NCBI GenBank assembly: GCA_947624535.1 | Contig: CANQKU010000164.1 | Location: 1-5,678, forward strand | Direction: 5' to 3' | DNA length: 5,678 nucleotides | Source of the DNA: an uncultured Bacilli bacterium | Lineage (GTDB): Bacteria; Bacillota_I; Bacilli_A; RF39; UBA660 | In this document: one piece after another, positions 1-5,678 of the stretch | Layout of the letters: each line of letters begins with the position of its first letter | Numbering within the stretch: position 1 is the stretch's first letter | Position numbers and translations under genes: made by a program | The notes under the pieces: generated by a model | Databases searched by the model: none | What the model was told of the DNA's origin: nothing | What the model saw: the letters and a program-made list of their open reading frames with translations, nothing else

Positions 1-571
1 CCCTACTAGTAATAGCATTCCATGTTTGGCCAGTAGCTTGTGCACCATTAGCTGATGCATTAGTTAGCGTTACCTGTGCTCCACTAGCAAATGTACCACT
101 ATCAGCATCTTTATTAGTATTGAACCCATGTATCGTGAAATTAGCTCTTGTAATAACTGGTGCGGTAATATTACAAGTCGTTGCTTGAGTTTGTGAGTTA
201 TAAACAACTGGTAATTTACATGTAGATTGAGTTCCATTACTTAATGCAGCACCGTTAGCATTCCAACTAGCCGTCAAGGTAATTTCATTTTTTGAACTAA
301 TTGAATAATAAGTTTTACCATTATTATCACTTGCTAATGTGATAACAGTTCCTACTGGAACGTATCCAGTTGTCCCATACGTATCACTAGATCCCTTAGC
401 AGCTGTAGCTGCATTACTTTGACTCCAACCTAGAGCAGTATATCCACTTGAAACATTAATTGTTGGTGGAGTAACTGTACAAGTTGTACTAGAACCTACA
501 GTTGTACAACTACCTGATTCAGCAGTTATACTACTTACACCAGTACCGTTTTTTGAGTATTTTACTGTAAA
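1..571 (-). repeat. Higher-order repeat copy 3 (R14, R15), cut by the window edge
   Basis: R14 (278-571) matches R8: both follow an Ig-like domain, both have an eight-residue Cys-Cys loop (C-T-T-V-G-S-S-T-T-C against C-Y-T-K-G-S-S-T-S-C), and both continue P-T-I-x-V-x-S-G-Y-x-A-x-G-W-S. R15 (1-277) matches R9, with A-N-G-A, C-K-L-P-V-V-Y-N-S-Q-T-Q-A-T-T-C, G-F in place of G-W, and an A-I-T end at the left edge. R14 carries a longer Gly/Thr/Tyr loop (about 345-415) than its counterparts. More copies or a C-terminal anchor probably lie further left. Confidence 0.8.
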
Positions 572-1528
572 TGTTAAACCTTTTACAGTAATAGCAGATG
601 AGGTTGCTACTGCATTTTTATTATTAGCATTATCTTTGATAAGATCTTTATTTAGTGAAACTGTGAAAGTACCACTTGACTCATTTGATCCACCAGAAGA
701 TACACCCTTTACTGTAACTTGGTAAGTATATCCTCCAGTAGTAGCAGCTGGTGCACCTACATTAGTAACTGATCCATTACCATTACTTACTGTGAAGTTA
801 GTAGTAGCTAAAGTTTGACTAGCTGGCATACCACTACCTCCATCCGTACAAGTTAAGGTAAGATTTTGAGTACTTCCAGTATTCATTTGACTTGGTGTTG
901 ACCATGTACAAGCTGGAGGTGTTTCATCTACTAAGATTGCATATATAGTAGCATCACTTGCAGGCATTGAGTATGTCTCTAGTTTTGAAGTCCCACCTTG
1001 AGTTGAACTCCAACCTTTCCAAGTATATCCTGTTCTAGTAGGTTGTTTAGTTAAATCAACGCTAGCTTGGTATTCATAAGTTGCTGTTGCATATGTATCC
1101 CAAACGTTTGTAGATTTTTCATATTTATATGTTAATGTAAATGAATTCTTAGATGCACTAGCATAATATGTTGGCGTACCACTAACAGTTAGAGCAGTTG
1201 CTCCTGCTGTACCTGAAGATGCAGTCTTTTCAGTAGCAAAGAACCCATTTTTATATCCTGATGCTGGTGTAATTGATGGCGTTGTTACATTACAACTTGT
1301 AGCTTGAGCTACACCACTATTATTATTGTAAATAGCATCTATATTACAAGTTAGAGATATCTTACCAGTAGTATTGTTTACAGTAGTACTACCACTAGTA
1401 ATAGATGCAACTTTATTAGTATCAGCAATCATAAAATTAGCGGTTACTGAAGTTGCAGCTTTATATGTTTGAGCATAATATGTACCATCGGAGTTTACTG
1501 ATTTTGCAGTTGAGGCACTCCAGTCATT
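1..1528 (-). CDS. Continuation of the same giant repeat protein after the frameshift (partial at both ends)
   Basis: I translated this frame by hand: it is open for 509 codons from AAT at 1526-1528 to the codon at 2-4 and runs off the left edge. It carries the second half of hairpin repeat R12 (starting N-D-W-S-A-S-T), R13 (1148-1447), a cysteine-free InlB-B-like repeat with G-Y-T-W-K-G-W (929-1147), an Ig-like domain opening D-E-T-P-P-A-C (572-928), and hairpin repeats R14 (278-571) and R15 (1-277). The order and spacing match those of the upstream frame, so this is the same gene, not a second one. Immediately upstream in this frame lies a TGA (1529-1531). The first ATG (1430-1432) falls inside a repeat and has no visible Shine-Dalgarno, so independent translation is unlikely. 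The sequence is rich in Thr, Ser, Ala and Asn and poor in acidic residues. Function is not recognised beyond a surface-repeat architecture. Confidence 0.88.
572..928 (-). other. Ig-like domain Ig2 with a two-cysteine pair
   Basis: It opens D-E-T-P-P-A-C-T-W, continues L-T-L-T-C-T-D-G-G-S-G-M, then A-T-T-N-F-T-V, Y-T-Y-Q-V-T-V-K-G-V, F-T-V-S-L-N-K-D-L-I-K-D-N-A and S-A-I-T-V-K-G. It is the counterpart of Ig1, with the same 19 residues between its two cysteines. It is rich in Thr, Ser, Gly and Ala and nearly devoid of acidic residues outside its ends. Confidence 0.7.
929..1147 (-). other. InlB-B (Flg_new)-like repeat B2
   Basis: This unit begins N-S-F-T-L-T-Y-K-Y, contains T-R-T-G-Y-T-W-K-G-W-S-S and ends A-T-I-Y-A-I-L-V. 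It matches B1 in position and motif order and also has no cysteine. The final aromatic of the L-Y-A-x-W motif is replaced by Leu-Val, so it is slightly degenerate. Confidence 0.78.
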
Positions 1529-4500
1529 TCATGTCTATCAGTAGCAGTTGAGAAACCTTTAACTGTTGGTGTTATACCAGTACCCGTAATAGATGGTGAA
1601 GTAATTGAACATGTTGTTTCTTGCTCTACACCACCATTGTTATTATAAATTGCTGGAATTTCGCAAGTTTTTATAACATTATCAGTTCCATTATCTAGTT
1701 TTGCAGCATTATTTAAATTAAATGTAACTGTTCTTGTAACTTTTTGTTTCATAGTAACAGCATAATATGTTGGATTACTATTTAGAGAAATCGTTTCATT
1801 ATGACCAACTGATTTAGTTACTGAATTTGCATCAGTTCCATAACCTACAACTTCAGGTGTAATTTTACCAGGTACAATAGTAGGCGTTTTAATGTTACAT
1901 GTAGTATTTTGAGTTTTACTGTTGTAAACAGCTGGAATTGTACAACTTACTGATACAAAATCATCAGTCTTAGATGCATTATCAACTGTTTGACTAGCAG
2001 CACCATTTTTATAGAATTTAGCTGTATAAGTTATAGCATCTTTTCTAATAATTGAATAATATGTTGAAGTAGATGTTCCTAAAGTAATATTGTTACCAGG
2101 TTTTATAGTATTATTTTCAACTTCTTCTTCAGAGTTTGTACTCCAACCTATACCAGTATAGCCACTAGCAACACTAATTGTTGGAGCTTCAACAGTACAA
2201 GAAGTGTTTTGTATAGCTCCATTATATACTTCTGGGATTGTACACTTATCACTAGTTTTTCCAATTGAAGTAACTCCATTACCCTGTTGAGTATATGTTA
2301 CGCTATGTTCTACAGCATCTTTTTTAGTAATAGCATAATATTCTTTATTTCCATCAATAGGTAAGTTTTGATTAGCTTGATTACTTTGATTTATCATTGT
2401 AGATTGGTCAGTTTCAGTTGCTGTTTTAGCAAATCCTAAAACAGTTGGAGTTTGAGTAGTTCCTGCAATTACTGGAATAGTAACGCTACACGTAGTATCT
2501 TGTTTTGCTCCGTTATATACTTCACTAATATTACAGCTTCTTACTACATCATTAGTTACACTATCAAGTGACTGAGCACCATTTTTGTGGAATGTTGCTT
2601 GATAAGTCTTCCCTGGAAGCTTTGTAATAGTATAATATACTACACCATCACTTGATAAAGTGATGTCTTCGCCTTGAGGAGTACCATCAGTATCTTGATT
2701 ATTCGTACTCCAACCTATAGCTTCATAGCCAGATTTTACTGTGATAGTTGGAGCTTTAACTGTACATGAAGTACTACTTCCTTTAGTATAACAACTAATG
2801 TTATCAGAACTTATTTCTGTTACTTCATCAGCATTTTTAGTAAATTTAGCTGTATATTTATTACCGTTTACATTAATATCTTCACTAGTAACTTTAGTAT
2901 TAGAATTGCCTGACTGGTCAGTAATTACACCAGCATTTAAACTTATTTTGAATTTACCAGGGATATCTTCAGTTAAAGCACCAGATGGATTACTACTTAA
3001 TCCAGTAACTGTAATCGTATATTCGTATTTATGACCAGCTTCAATTTCTCTTGCTTCTCCAACTGAGTCAATACTACCATATGTTTTTTCATTTATTTCA
3101 AAGTTAGTAGTTTCTAAAGTTTGAGTTGTTATCCCACTTCCAGCATCTTCACATACCATTTTAACCGTACCATTTTTACCAACATTTAATTCTGGTAATT
3201 CGGTAAATGAACATTCTGGCTTGGTTTCATCTTTCCAAACTGCATATAATTTAACAATCTCACCTTCACTAACAGCTAAGTCAGTAGCAGGTTCTCCAAC
3301 AGGATAATTGGGTGTACTTGCATCATCAGTCTTTGACCACCCTTTAAGAGTATATCCTTCTTTTGTAATTGTTTCATCTAAATTAATTGAATCAGATACT
3401 TCAACTTGTTCAGTTTTTTTTCGCTCACCATCACTATAATATTCGATAGTAAATGAGTTTCCAATAGCATAAGCATACCAAACTTGATTTGTATTATCAC
3501 TATTTAATGTAATTGTTGATGATCCATCAGTTTCTATTGCACCAGTTTTAGTCCATCCAGAGAATTTATAACCTTGTCTTGGAGTAACTTTTGGTAAATC
3601 ATCTCCTTCAATTGTACAACTTGTCTCTTGAGCTACACCATTGTAAGTTGCTGCAATTGTACAGCTTTTCTTGGCAGTATTTTCATCAATACTTGTTACA
3701 TTTTTACCATTTTCATATCTATCAATAGTATAAGTTGTGGCTTTTTTCTCAGTTTGAGCATATAACGTAACATTTTCATCAAGCATTATTTGACTAGCTC
3801 CTGATGCATAGATAATTTCATGATTGTCTTTTTCTTTACTAAATCCAAGTACGTCTGGTGTCTCATCAGATGCAGTAATTGTAGCCAAAGTTACTTGACA
3901 ACTATCTTGTTTTGCCCCATTCCATGAGGCAGGTTTTTTGCATGCTAAATCTTGGAAATCTTGTGTGTGTTCTTCACCATTTAGATTTAATGACTTAGCA
4001 CCATTAATTATGTAAGAAACCTCTACGTCTTCTTCTTCTTTTTTAGTTAGTGCATAGAAGTCAGTATCTTTTTCTATATCAACTGTGCTACCCCCAAGAG
4101 CTATTGTGTCTTTAGGATTTTTAGCATATCCAACTGGAGTTGGTGTATTATCAGTACCTAAAAGCGCTGGAAACTCAACTGTACAAGAAGTAGCTTGTTC
4201 TTCATCATTGAACACTTCCTGGATCATACAAGTTTTTTCAACTTCTTCATCAGTTAATCCATCTTGAGATTTTGCACCATTTCTATGGAAAGTAGCAGTT
4301 AAGATAATAGAATCTTTTCTACTAATTGAATAATAGTCAGTATTTTCTTTAGTTAGAACAATAGAGTCTAATACACCTTCATGAGCATCTTGTTGATCAT
4401 TCCAACCCATTGGGGTGTAACCTGATTTTACTTCAATACTTGGAACTTTAACACTACAAGAGGTATCTTGTGGAGTTCCGTTATAAGTAGATGCAAGTTT

Positions 4501-5678
4501 ACAAGTACTTGTAATGTCACCCTCTTGTTTGTTGATTGAGGTAACACCAGTACCACTTTTAATAAATCTAGCACTAAGTATTTTCTCTTCACTCTTTGTA
4601 ATTGCATAATATTTTTCATTTTTACTAATTGATAATGAACTTTCGGCTTCTACTACTGGATCATGATCACTAGGTTTAGTTCCATATCCTACAACCGTAC
4701 TTGTAGCATCAGTACCTACTATTGCTGGTGTAGTAACTTCACAACTTGTTTCTTGTTCGTCATCATTGTATGCTTCTTCAATTGTACAACTTCTTGTTAC
4801 AAACTCATCTGAAACTGGAGTATTTTCATCATTAGTTTGTGTATAAGCACCATTTAAATAGAACTCAGCTTCATATGTAATAGCATCTTTTTTACTTATT
4901 GAATAATATGTTACGTCATTTGTTAAGGTTACTGTAGTTCCAGGTAATGTACCTTCTTGAGCTTCAGGGTTCTCATTCCATCCGACTACTGAATAACCCT
5001 TCATTACGTCAATTTCAGGTAACTTGATTTGACATAATGCTTCTTCACCATCGCTATTATAGATTTCTCCAGTACTACAACGAAGTTCAGTAGATCCAAT
5101 ATCAACTACTCCATCACCATTTTTATTAAATGTTGCTTTATGTGAAACACCTGGTTTTTTACTAATTGTATGATAGGTTGTATCTTCACTAATTTTAACT
5201 GTTTGACCAACTTTAGAAGCAGTTTTAGCACTTGAATCTAAATTCCATCCAACTGGTTCAAATCCTTCATTAGTAGTAATACCTGGTAGGGTAACTTCAC
5301 AGTATTCTTGATTTTTTTCAGTTAAACGACAGCTGTCAGTTTGTTTTTCAATTTGACTAGCACCGTATTCCATTTGATATGTTACATTTAATGTTTTATA
5401 AATTGATACTGGATATCTTTCTACACGTTTATGTTGATCTGTTACTGAAATGTAGGCATGTCCTGGAGCTTTCGGAATAATTGTTCCATCTGTATCTACA
5501 TCTACAACTTCTTTATCACTACTTTCAAAAGTATAATCTGTTGGATTTTCTATTTCTATCTTTTGACCTGAAGCAGTAATTTCAATTTCGATACTATCTT
5601 TAGACTTAACAGCATTCTCTTGTGTTGCTTCAACTCTTAGTTTTGCTGAGAATACTTTTCCCATAATTGTATTATCAG
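1495..5678 (-). CDS. Giant repetitive surface protein (adhesin/stalk-like), 5'-partial, ending at a frameshift stop
   Basis: This is the upstream part of a very large extracellular-type repeat protein. No enzymatic motif is visible, and an adhesin or cell-surface stalk role is inferred from architecture only. The frame is open to the right edge; the ATG at 5662-5664 is probably internal, since four more sense codons (D-N-T-I) precede it, no stop intervenes and no Shine-Dalgarno is visible. Counting from that Met, the order is: Big_2-like domain (about 24-90), cysteine-hairpin repeats R1-R7 (91-735), an InlB-B-like repeat (736-811), an Ig-like domain (812-936), then hairpin repeats R8-R12 (937 onward). 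Hairpin repeats share F-x-x-N-G, then C-x-I-x3-Y-N-x3-Q-x-T-x-C, P-x-I, G-Y/W and a Y-Y-[AS]-I-x-K end. The last 11 residues, after His 1378, do not fit the repeat and come from a shifted frame ending at TAA 1495-1497. No signal peptide, membrane segment or LPXTG motif is in view; these would lie outside the window. Confidence 0.9.
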   Translation of the reverse strand, partial: DNTIMGKVFSAKLRVEATQENAVKSKDSIEIEITASGQKIEIENPTDYTFESSDKEVVDVDTDGTIIPKAPGHAYISVTDQHKRVERYPVSIYKTLNVTYQMEYGASQIEKQTDSCRLTEKNQEYCEVTLPGITTNEGFEPVGWNLDSSAKTASKVGQTVKISEDTTYHTISKKPGVSHKATFNKNGDGVVDIGSTELRCSTGEIYNSDGEEALCQIKLPEIDVMKGYSVVGWNENPEAQEGTLPGTTVTLTNDVTYYSISKKDAITYEAEFYLNGAYTQTNDENTPVSDEFVTRSCTIEEAYNDDEQETSCEVTTPAIVGTDATSTVVGYGTKPSDHDPVVEAESSLSISKNEKYYAITKSEEKILSARFIKSGTGVTSINKQEGDITSTCKLASTYNGTPQDTSCSVKVPSIEVKSGYTPMGWNDQQDAHEGVLDSIVLTKENTDYYSISRKDSIILTATFHRNGAKSQDGLTDEEVEKTCMIQEVFNDEEQATSCTVEFPALLGTDNTPTPVGYAKNPKDTIALGGSTVDIEKDTDFYALTKKEEEDVEVSYIINGAKSLNLNGEEHTQDFQDLACKKPASWNGAKQDSCQVTLATITASDETPDVLGFSKEKDNHEIIYASGASQIMLDENVTLYAQTEKKATTYTIDRYENGKNVTSIDENTAKKSCTIAATYNGVAQETSCTIEGDDLPKVTPRQGYKFSGWTKTGAIETDGSSTITLNSDNTNQVWYAYAIGNSFTIEYYSDGERKKTEQVEVSDSINLDETITKEGYTLKGWSKTDDASTPNYPVGEPATDLAVSEGEIVKLYAVWKDETKPECSFTELPELNVGKNGTVKMVCEDAGSGITTQTLETTNFEINEKTYGSIDSVGEAREIEAGHKYEYTITVTGLSSNPSGALTEDIPGKFKISLNAGVITDQSGNSNTKVTSEDINVNGNKYTAKFTKNADEVTEISSDNISCYTKGSSTSCTVKAPTITVKSGYEAIGWSTNNQDTDGTPQGEDITLSSDGVVYYTITKLPGKTYQATFHKNGAQSLDSVTNDVVRSCNISEVYNGAKQDTTCSVTIPVIAGTTQTPTVLGFAKTATETDQSTMINQSNQANQNLPIDGNKEYYAITKKDAVEHSVTYTQQGNGVTSIGKTSDKCTIPEVYNGAIQNTSCTVEAPTISVASGYTGIGWSTNSEEEVENNTIKPGNNITLGTSTSTYYSIIRKDAITYTAKFYKNGAASQTVDNASKTDDFVSVSCTIPAVYNSKTQNTTCNIKTPTIVPGKITPEVVGYGTDANSVTKSVGHNETISLNSNPTYYAVTMKQKVTRTVTFNLNNAAKLDNGTDNVIKTCEIPAIYNNNGGVEQETTCSITSPSITGTGITPTVKGFSTATDRHEMTGVPQLQNQ
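1526..1533 (-). other. Single-base frameshift site (apparent loss of one A)
   Basis: The coding strand reads CAT GAA ATG ACT here. Up to CAT/GAA the upstream frame matches the repeat (G-F-S-T-A-T-D-R-H). From AAT GAC TGG the other frame continues it (N-D-W-S-A-S-T ... Y-Y-A-Q-T-Y-K). The second frame has a TGA at 1529-1531, so the switch must lie within the short A run at 1527-1529. Restoring one A (GAA AAT GAC) gives an uninterrupted repeat. The site does not match a canonical X-XXY-YYZ slippery heptamer, so loss of a base in the genome or in the assembly is more likely than programmed frameshifting. Confidence 0.85.
2857..3231 (-). other. Ig-like domain Ig1 with a two-cysteine pair
   Basis: Residues 812-936 open D-E-T-K-P-E-C and continue V-K-M-V-C-E-D-A-G-S-G-I, then T-T-N-F-E-I, Y-E-Y-T-I-T-V-T-G, K-F-K-I-S-L-N-A-G-V-I-T-D and S-E-D-I-N-V. 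This beta-strand pattern is typical of extracellular Ig-like modules in Firmicutes surface proteins. Cys 818 and Cys 838 (19 residues between) are well placed for a disulfide. It contains about 20 acidic residues, against about 6 in the equivalent domain Ig2. Confidence 0.7.
3232..3459 (-). other. InlB-B (Flg_new)-like repeat B1
   Basis: Residues 736-811 begin N-S-F-T-I-E-Y-Y-S-D-G, contain T-K-E-G-Y-T-L-K-G-W-S-K and end L-Y-A-V-W-K. This is the classic InlB B-repeat/Listeria-Bacteroides repeat signature (G-Y-T-x-x-G-W, then L-Y-A-x-W), a small beta-grasp-like fold found in bacterial surface proteins. Unlike the flanking hairpin repeats it has no cysteine. It always sits just before the Ig-like domain. 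Confidence 0.8.
5143..5394 (-). repeat. Hairpin repeat R1 (entry unit before the higher-order repeat)
   Basis: Residues 91-174 form one cysteine-hairpin unit: V-T-Y-Q-M-E-Y-G-A at the start, Cys 112 and Cys 122 with nine residues between them, P-G-I, G-F-x-x-V-G-W at 134-140, and a Y-H-T-I-S-K-K end. It lacks the Y-N-x3-Q loop found in most units. It lies outside the 762-residue register, between the Big_2-like domain and the first full copy, and is among the more divergent units. Confidence 0.75.
5395..5595 (-). other. Big_2-like bacterial Ig-like domain
   Basis: Residues about 24-90 from the Met at 5664 show the usual Big_2 layout: a first strand (S-I-E-I-E-I), then F-E-S-S-D-K-E-V-V-D-V-D-T-D-G-T-I (the 'S-S-x-x-x-V-A-x-V-D-x-x-G' pattern), followed by K-A-P-G-H-A-Y-I-S-V-T (the 'pGxaxIxVt' strand). 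It has no cysteine, unlike almost every other domain here. Big_2 domains are common structural modules in bacterial surface proteins. It precedes the hairpin-repeat array, and the short M-G-K-V-F-S-A-K-L-R-V-E-A stretch before it probably ends an earlier domain outside the window. Confidence 0.7.

Larger units (their letters stand above)
572..2856 (-). repeat. Higher-order repeat copy 2 (R8-R13, InlB-B-like, Ig-like), interrupted by the frameshift
   Basis: Same eight-domain order as copy 1: R8 2605-2856, R9 2308-2604, R10 2029-2307, R11 1735-2028, R12 1448-1734, R13 1148-1447, InlB-B-like 929-1147, Ig-like 572-928. The length is 2285 bases, one short of 762 codons, which matches the single base missing at 1527-1529. 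Cysteine spacing is C-x8-C in R8, C-x14-C in R9-R11, C-x17-C in R12 and R13, and C-x19-C in the Ig-like domain. R9 carries a Gln/Asn-rich insertion (residues about 1086-1100). R13 is degenerate: the usual G-W is replaced by N-G-F-F. Asp/Glu content is intermediate in the first half and low from R13 onward. Confidence 0.85.
2857..5142 (-). repeat. Higher-order repeat copy 1 (R2-R7, InlB-B-like, Ig-like; 762 residues)
   Basis: Eight domains in order: R2 4876-5142, R3 4579-4875, R4 4303-4578, R5 4027-4302, R6 3730-4026, R7 3460-3729, InlB-B-like 3232-3459, Ig-like 2857-3231. Cysteines lie at residues 196/211, 293/308, 388/403, 479/494, 575/589 and 668/683 in the hairpin units, and 818/838 in the Ig-like domain. 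R2 and R4 carry G-W and Y-Y-S-I. R3, R5 and R6 carry G-Y or G-F instead and end in Y-A. R7 ends W-Y-A-Y-A and leads into the InlB-B-like unit. The copy is strongly acidic (for example 20 Asp/Glu in R3). Copy 2 repeats the same domain order, with the key Phe of R2 (179) and R8 (941) exactly 762 residues apart. Confidence 0.85.

Noticed and set aside
1..1528. A separate downstream gene with its own start
   Set aside because: The frame begins in the middle of hairpin unit R12, and the first ATG (1430-1432) lies inside R13 with no Shine-Dalgarno. Domain register continues from the upstream frame.
1495..1533. Programmed ribosomal frameshifting
   Set aside because: A -1 shift would be needed at CAT GAA ATG, which does not form an X-XXY-YYZ slippery heptamer, and no Shine-Dalgarno-like stimulator is evident upstream. 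A missing base is simpler.
2798..3034. Plus-strand open frame of 78 codons
   Set aside because: It lies antisense to the well-supported Ig1/R8 coding region, has no recognisable domain and no clear ribosome binding site. It is a shadow of the minus-strand gene.
4085..4267. Plus-strand open frame of 60 codons
   Set aside because: It is antisense to R5 within the long minus-strand frame, with low-complexity Ser/Val content and no family signature.
4428..4619. Second minus-strand open frame of 63 codons
   Set aside because: It overlaps R3/R4 in another frame; its Leu/Val-rich translation is a frame-shifted reading of the repeat.
1..5678. CRISPR array or non-coding tandem repeat
   Set aside because: The periodicity is at protein level, with divergent DNA and unit lengths of about 250-300 bases. 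There are no short identical repeats separated by spacers.
1..5678. Mycoplasma-type genetic code (TGA = Trp)
   Set aside because: All 18 Trp codons found in the two frames are TGG, and no in-frame TGA occurs over about 1890 codons, which would be very unlikely in an AT-rich genome using TGA for Trp.

Overview
The whole window is the interior of one very large, repetitive, secreted or surface-type protein gene read on the minus strand. The reading frame is open at both window edges, so neither the true start nor the true end is present. AT-rich DNA, Thr/Ser/Asn-rich sequence, a Big_2-like domain, InlB-B (Flg_new)-like repeats and Ig-like domains of the 'D-E-T-P-P-x-C ... C-x-D-x-G-S-G' kind suggest a low-GC Firmicutes bacterium, perhaps an uncultured gut Bacilli/Erysipelotrichia-type lineage. 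That assignment is inference. All 18 Trp codons are TGG and no in-frame TGA is read, so the standard bacterial code fits and the Mycoplasma code does not.

Layout in protein order, right to left on the plus strand: a few residues of an upstream domain (5596-5678), a Big_2-like domain (5395-5595), an entry repeat R1 (5143-5394), then a higher-order repeat with a period of about 762 residues. Each full copy has eight domains: six cysteine-hairpin repeats of about 84-100 residues, one cysteine-free InlB-B-like repeat and one Ig-like domain. Copy 1 is 2857-5142 (R2-R7, B1, Ig1). Copy 2 is 572-2856 (R8-R13, B2, Ig2). Copy 3 is cut by the left edge at 1-571 (R14, R15). Every cysteine in the window (34 in all) belongs to a two-cysteine set inside a hairpin repeat or an Ig-like domain.

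The frame is broken once, near 1527-1530, where one A appears to be missing on the coding strand. Translation of the upstream part then ends at a TAA at 1495-1497. The other frame continues without a stop for 509 codons to the left edge and carries on the domain pattern in register. With the lost base restored, the window encodes about 1892 continuous residues. This is either a real frameshift in a giant adhesin-like gene or an assembly/sequencing error.

There is no intergenic DNA, RNA gene, mobile element, CRISPR array, promoter or terminator in the window. The remarkable content is the architecture: a nested repeat, a strictly paired-cysteine repeat that looks like a variant InlB-B domain, and a steep fall in acidic residues from the N-terminal to the C-terminal copy.
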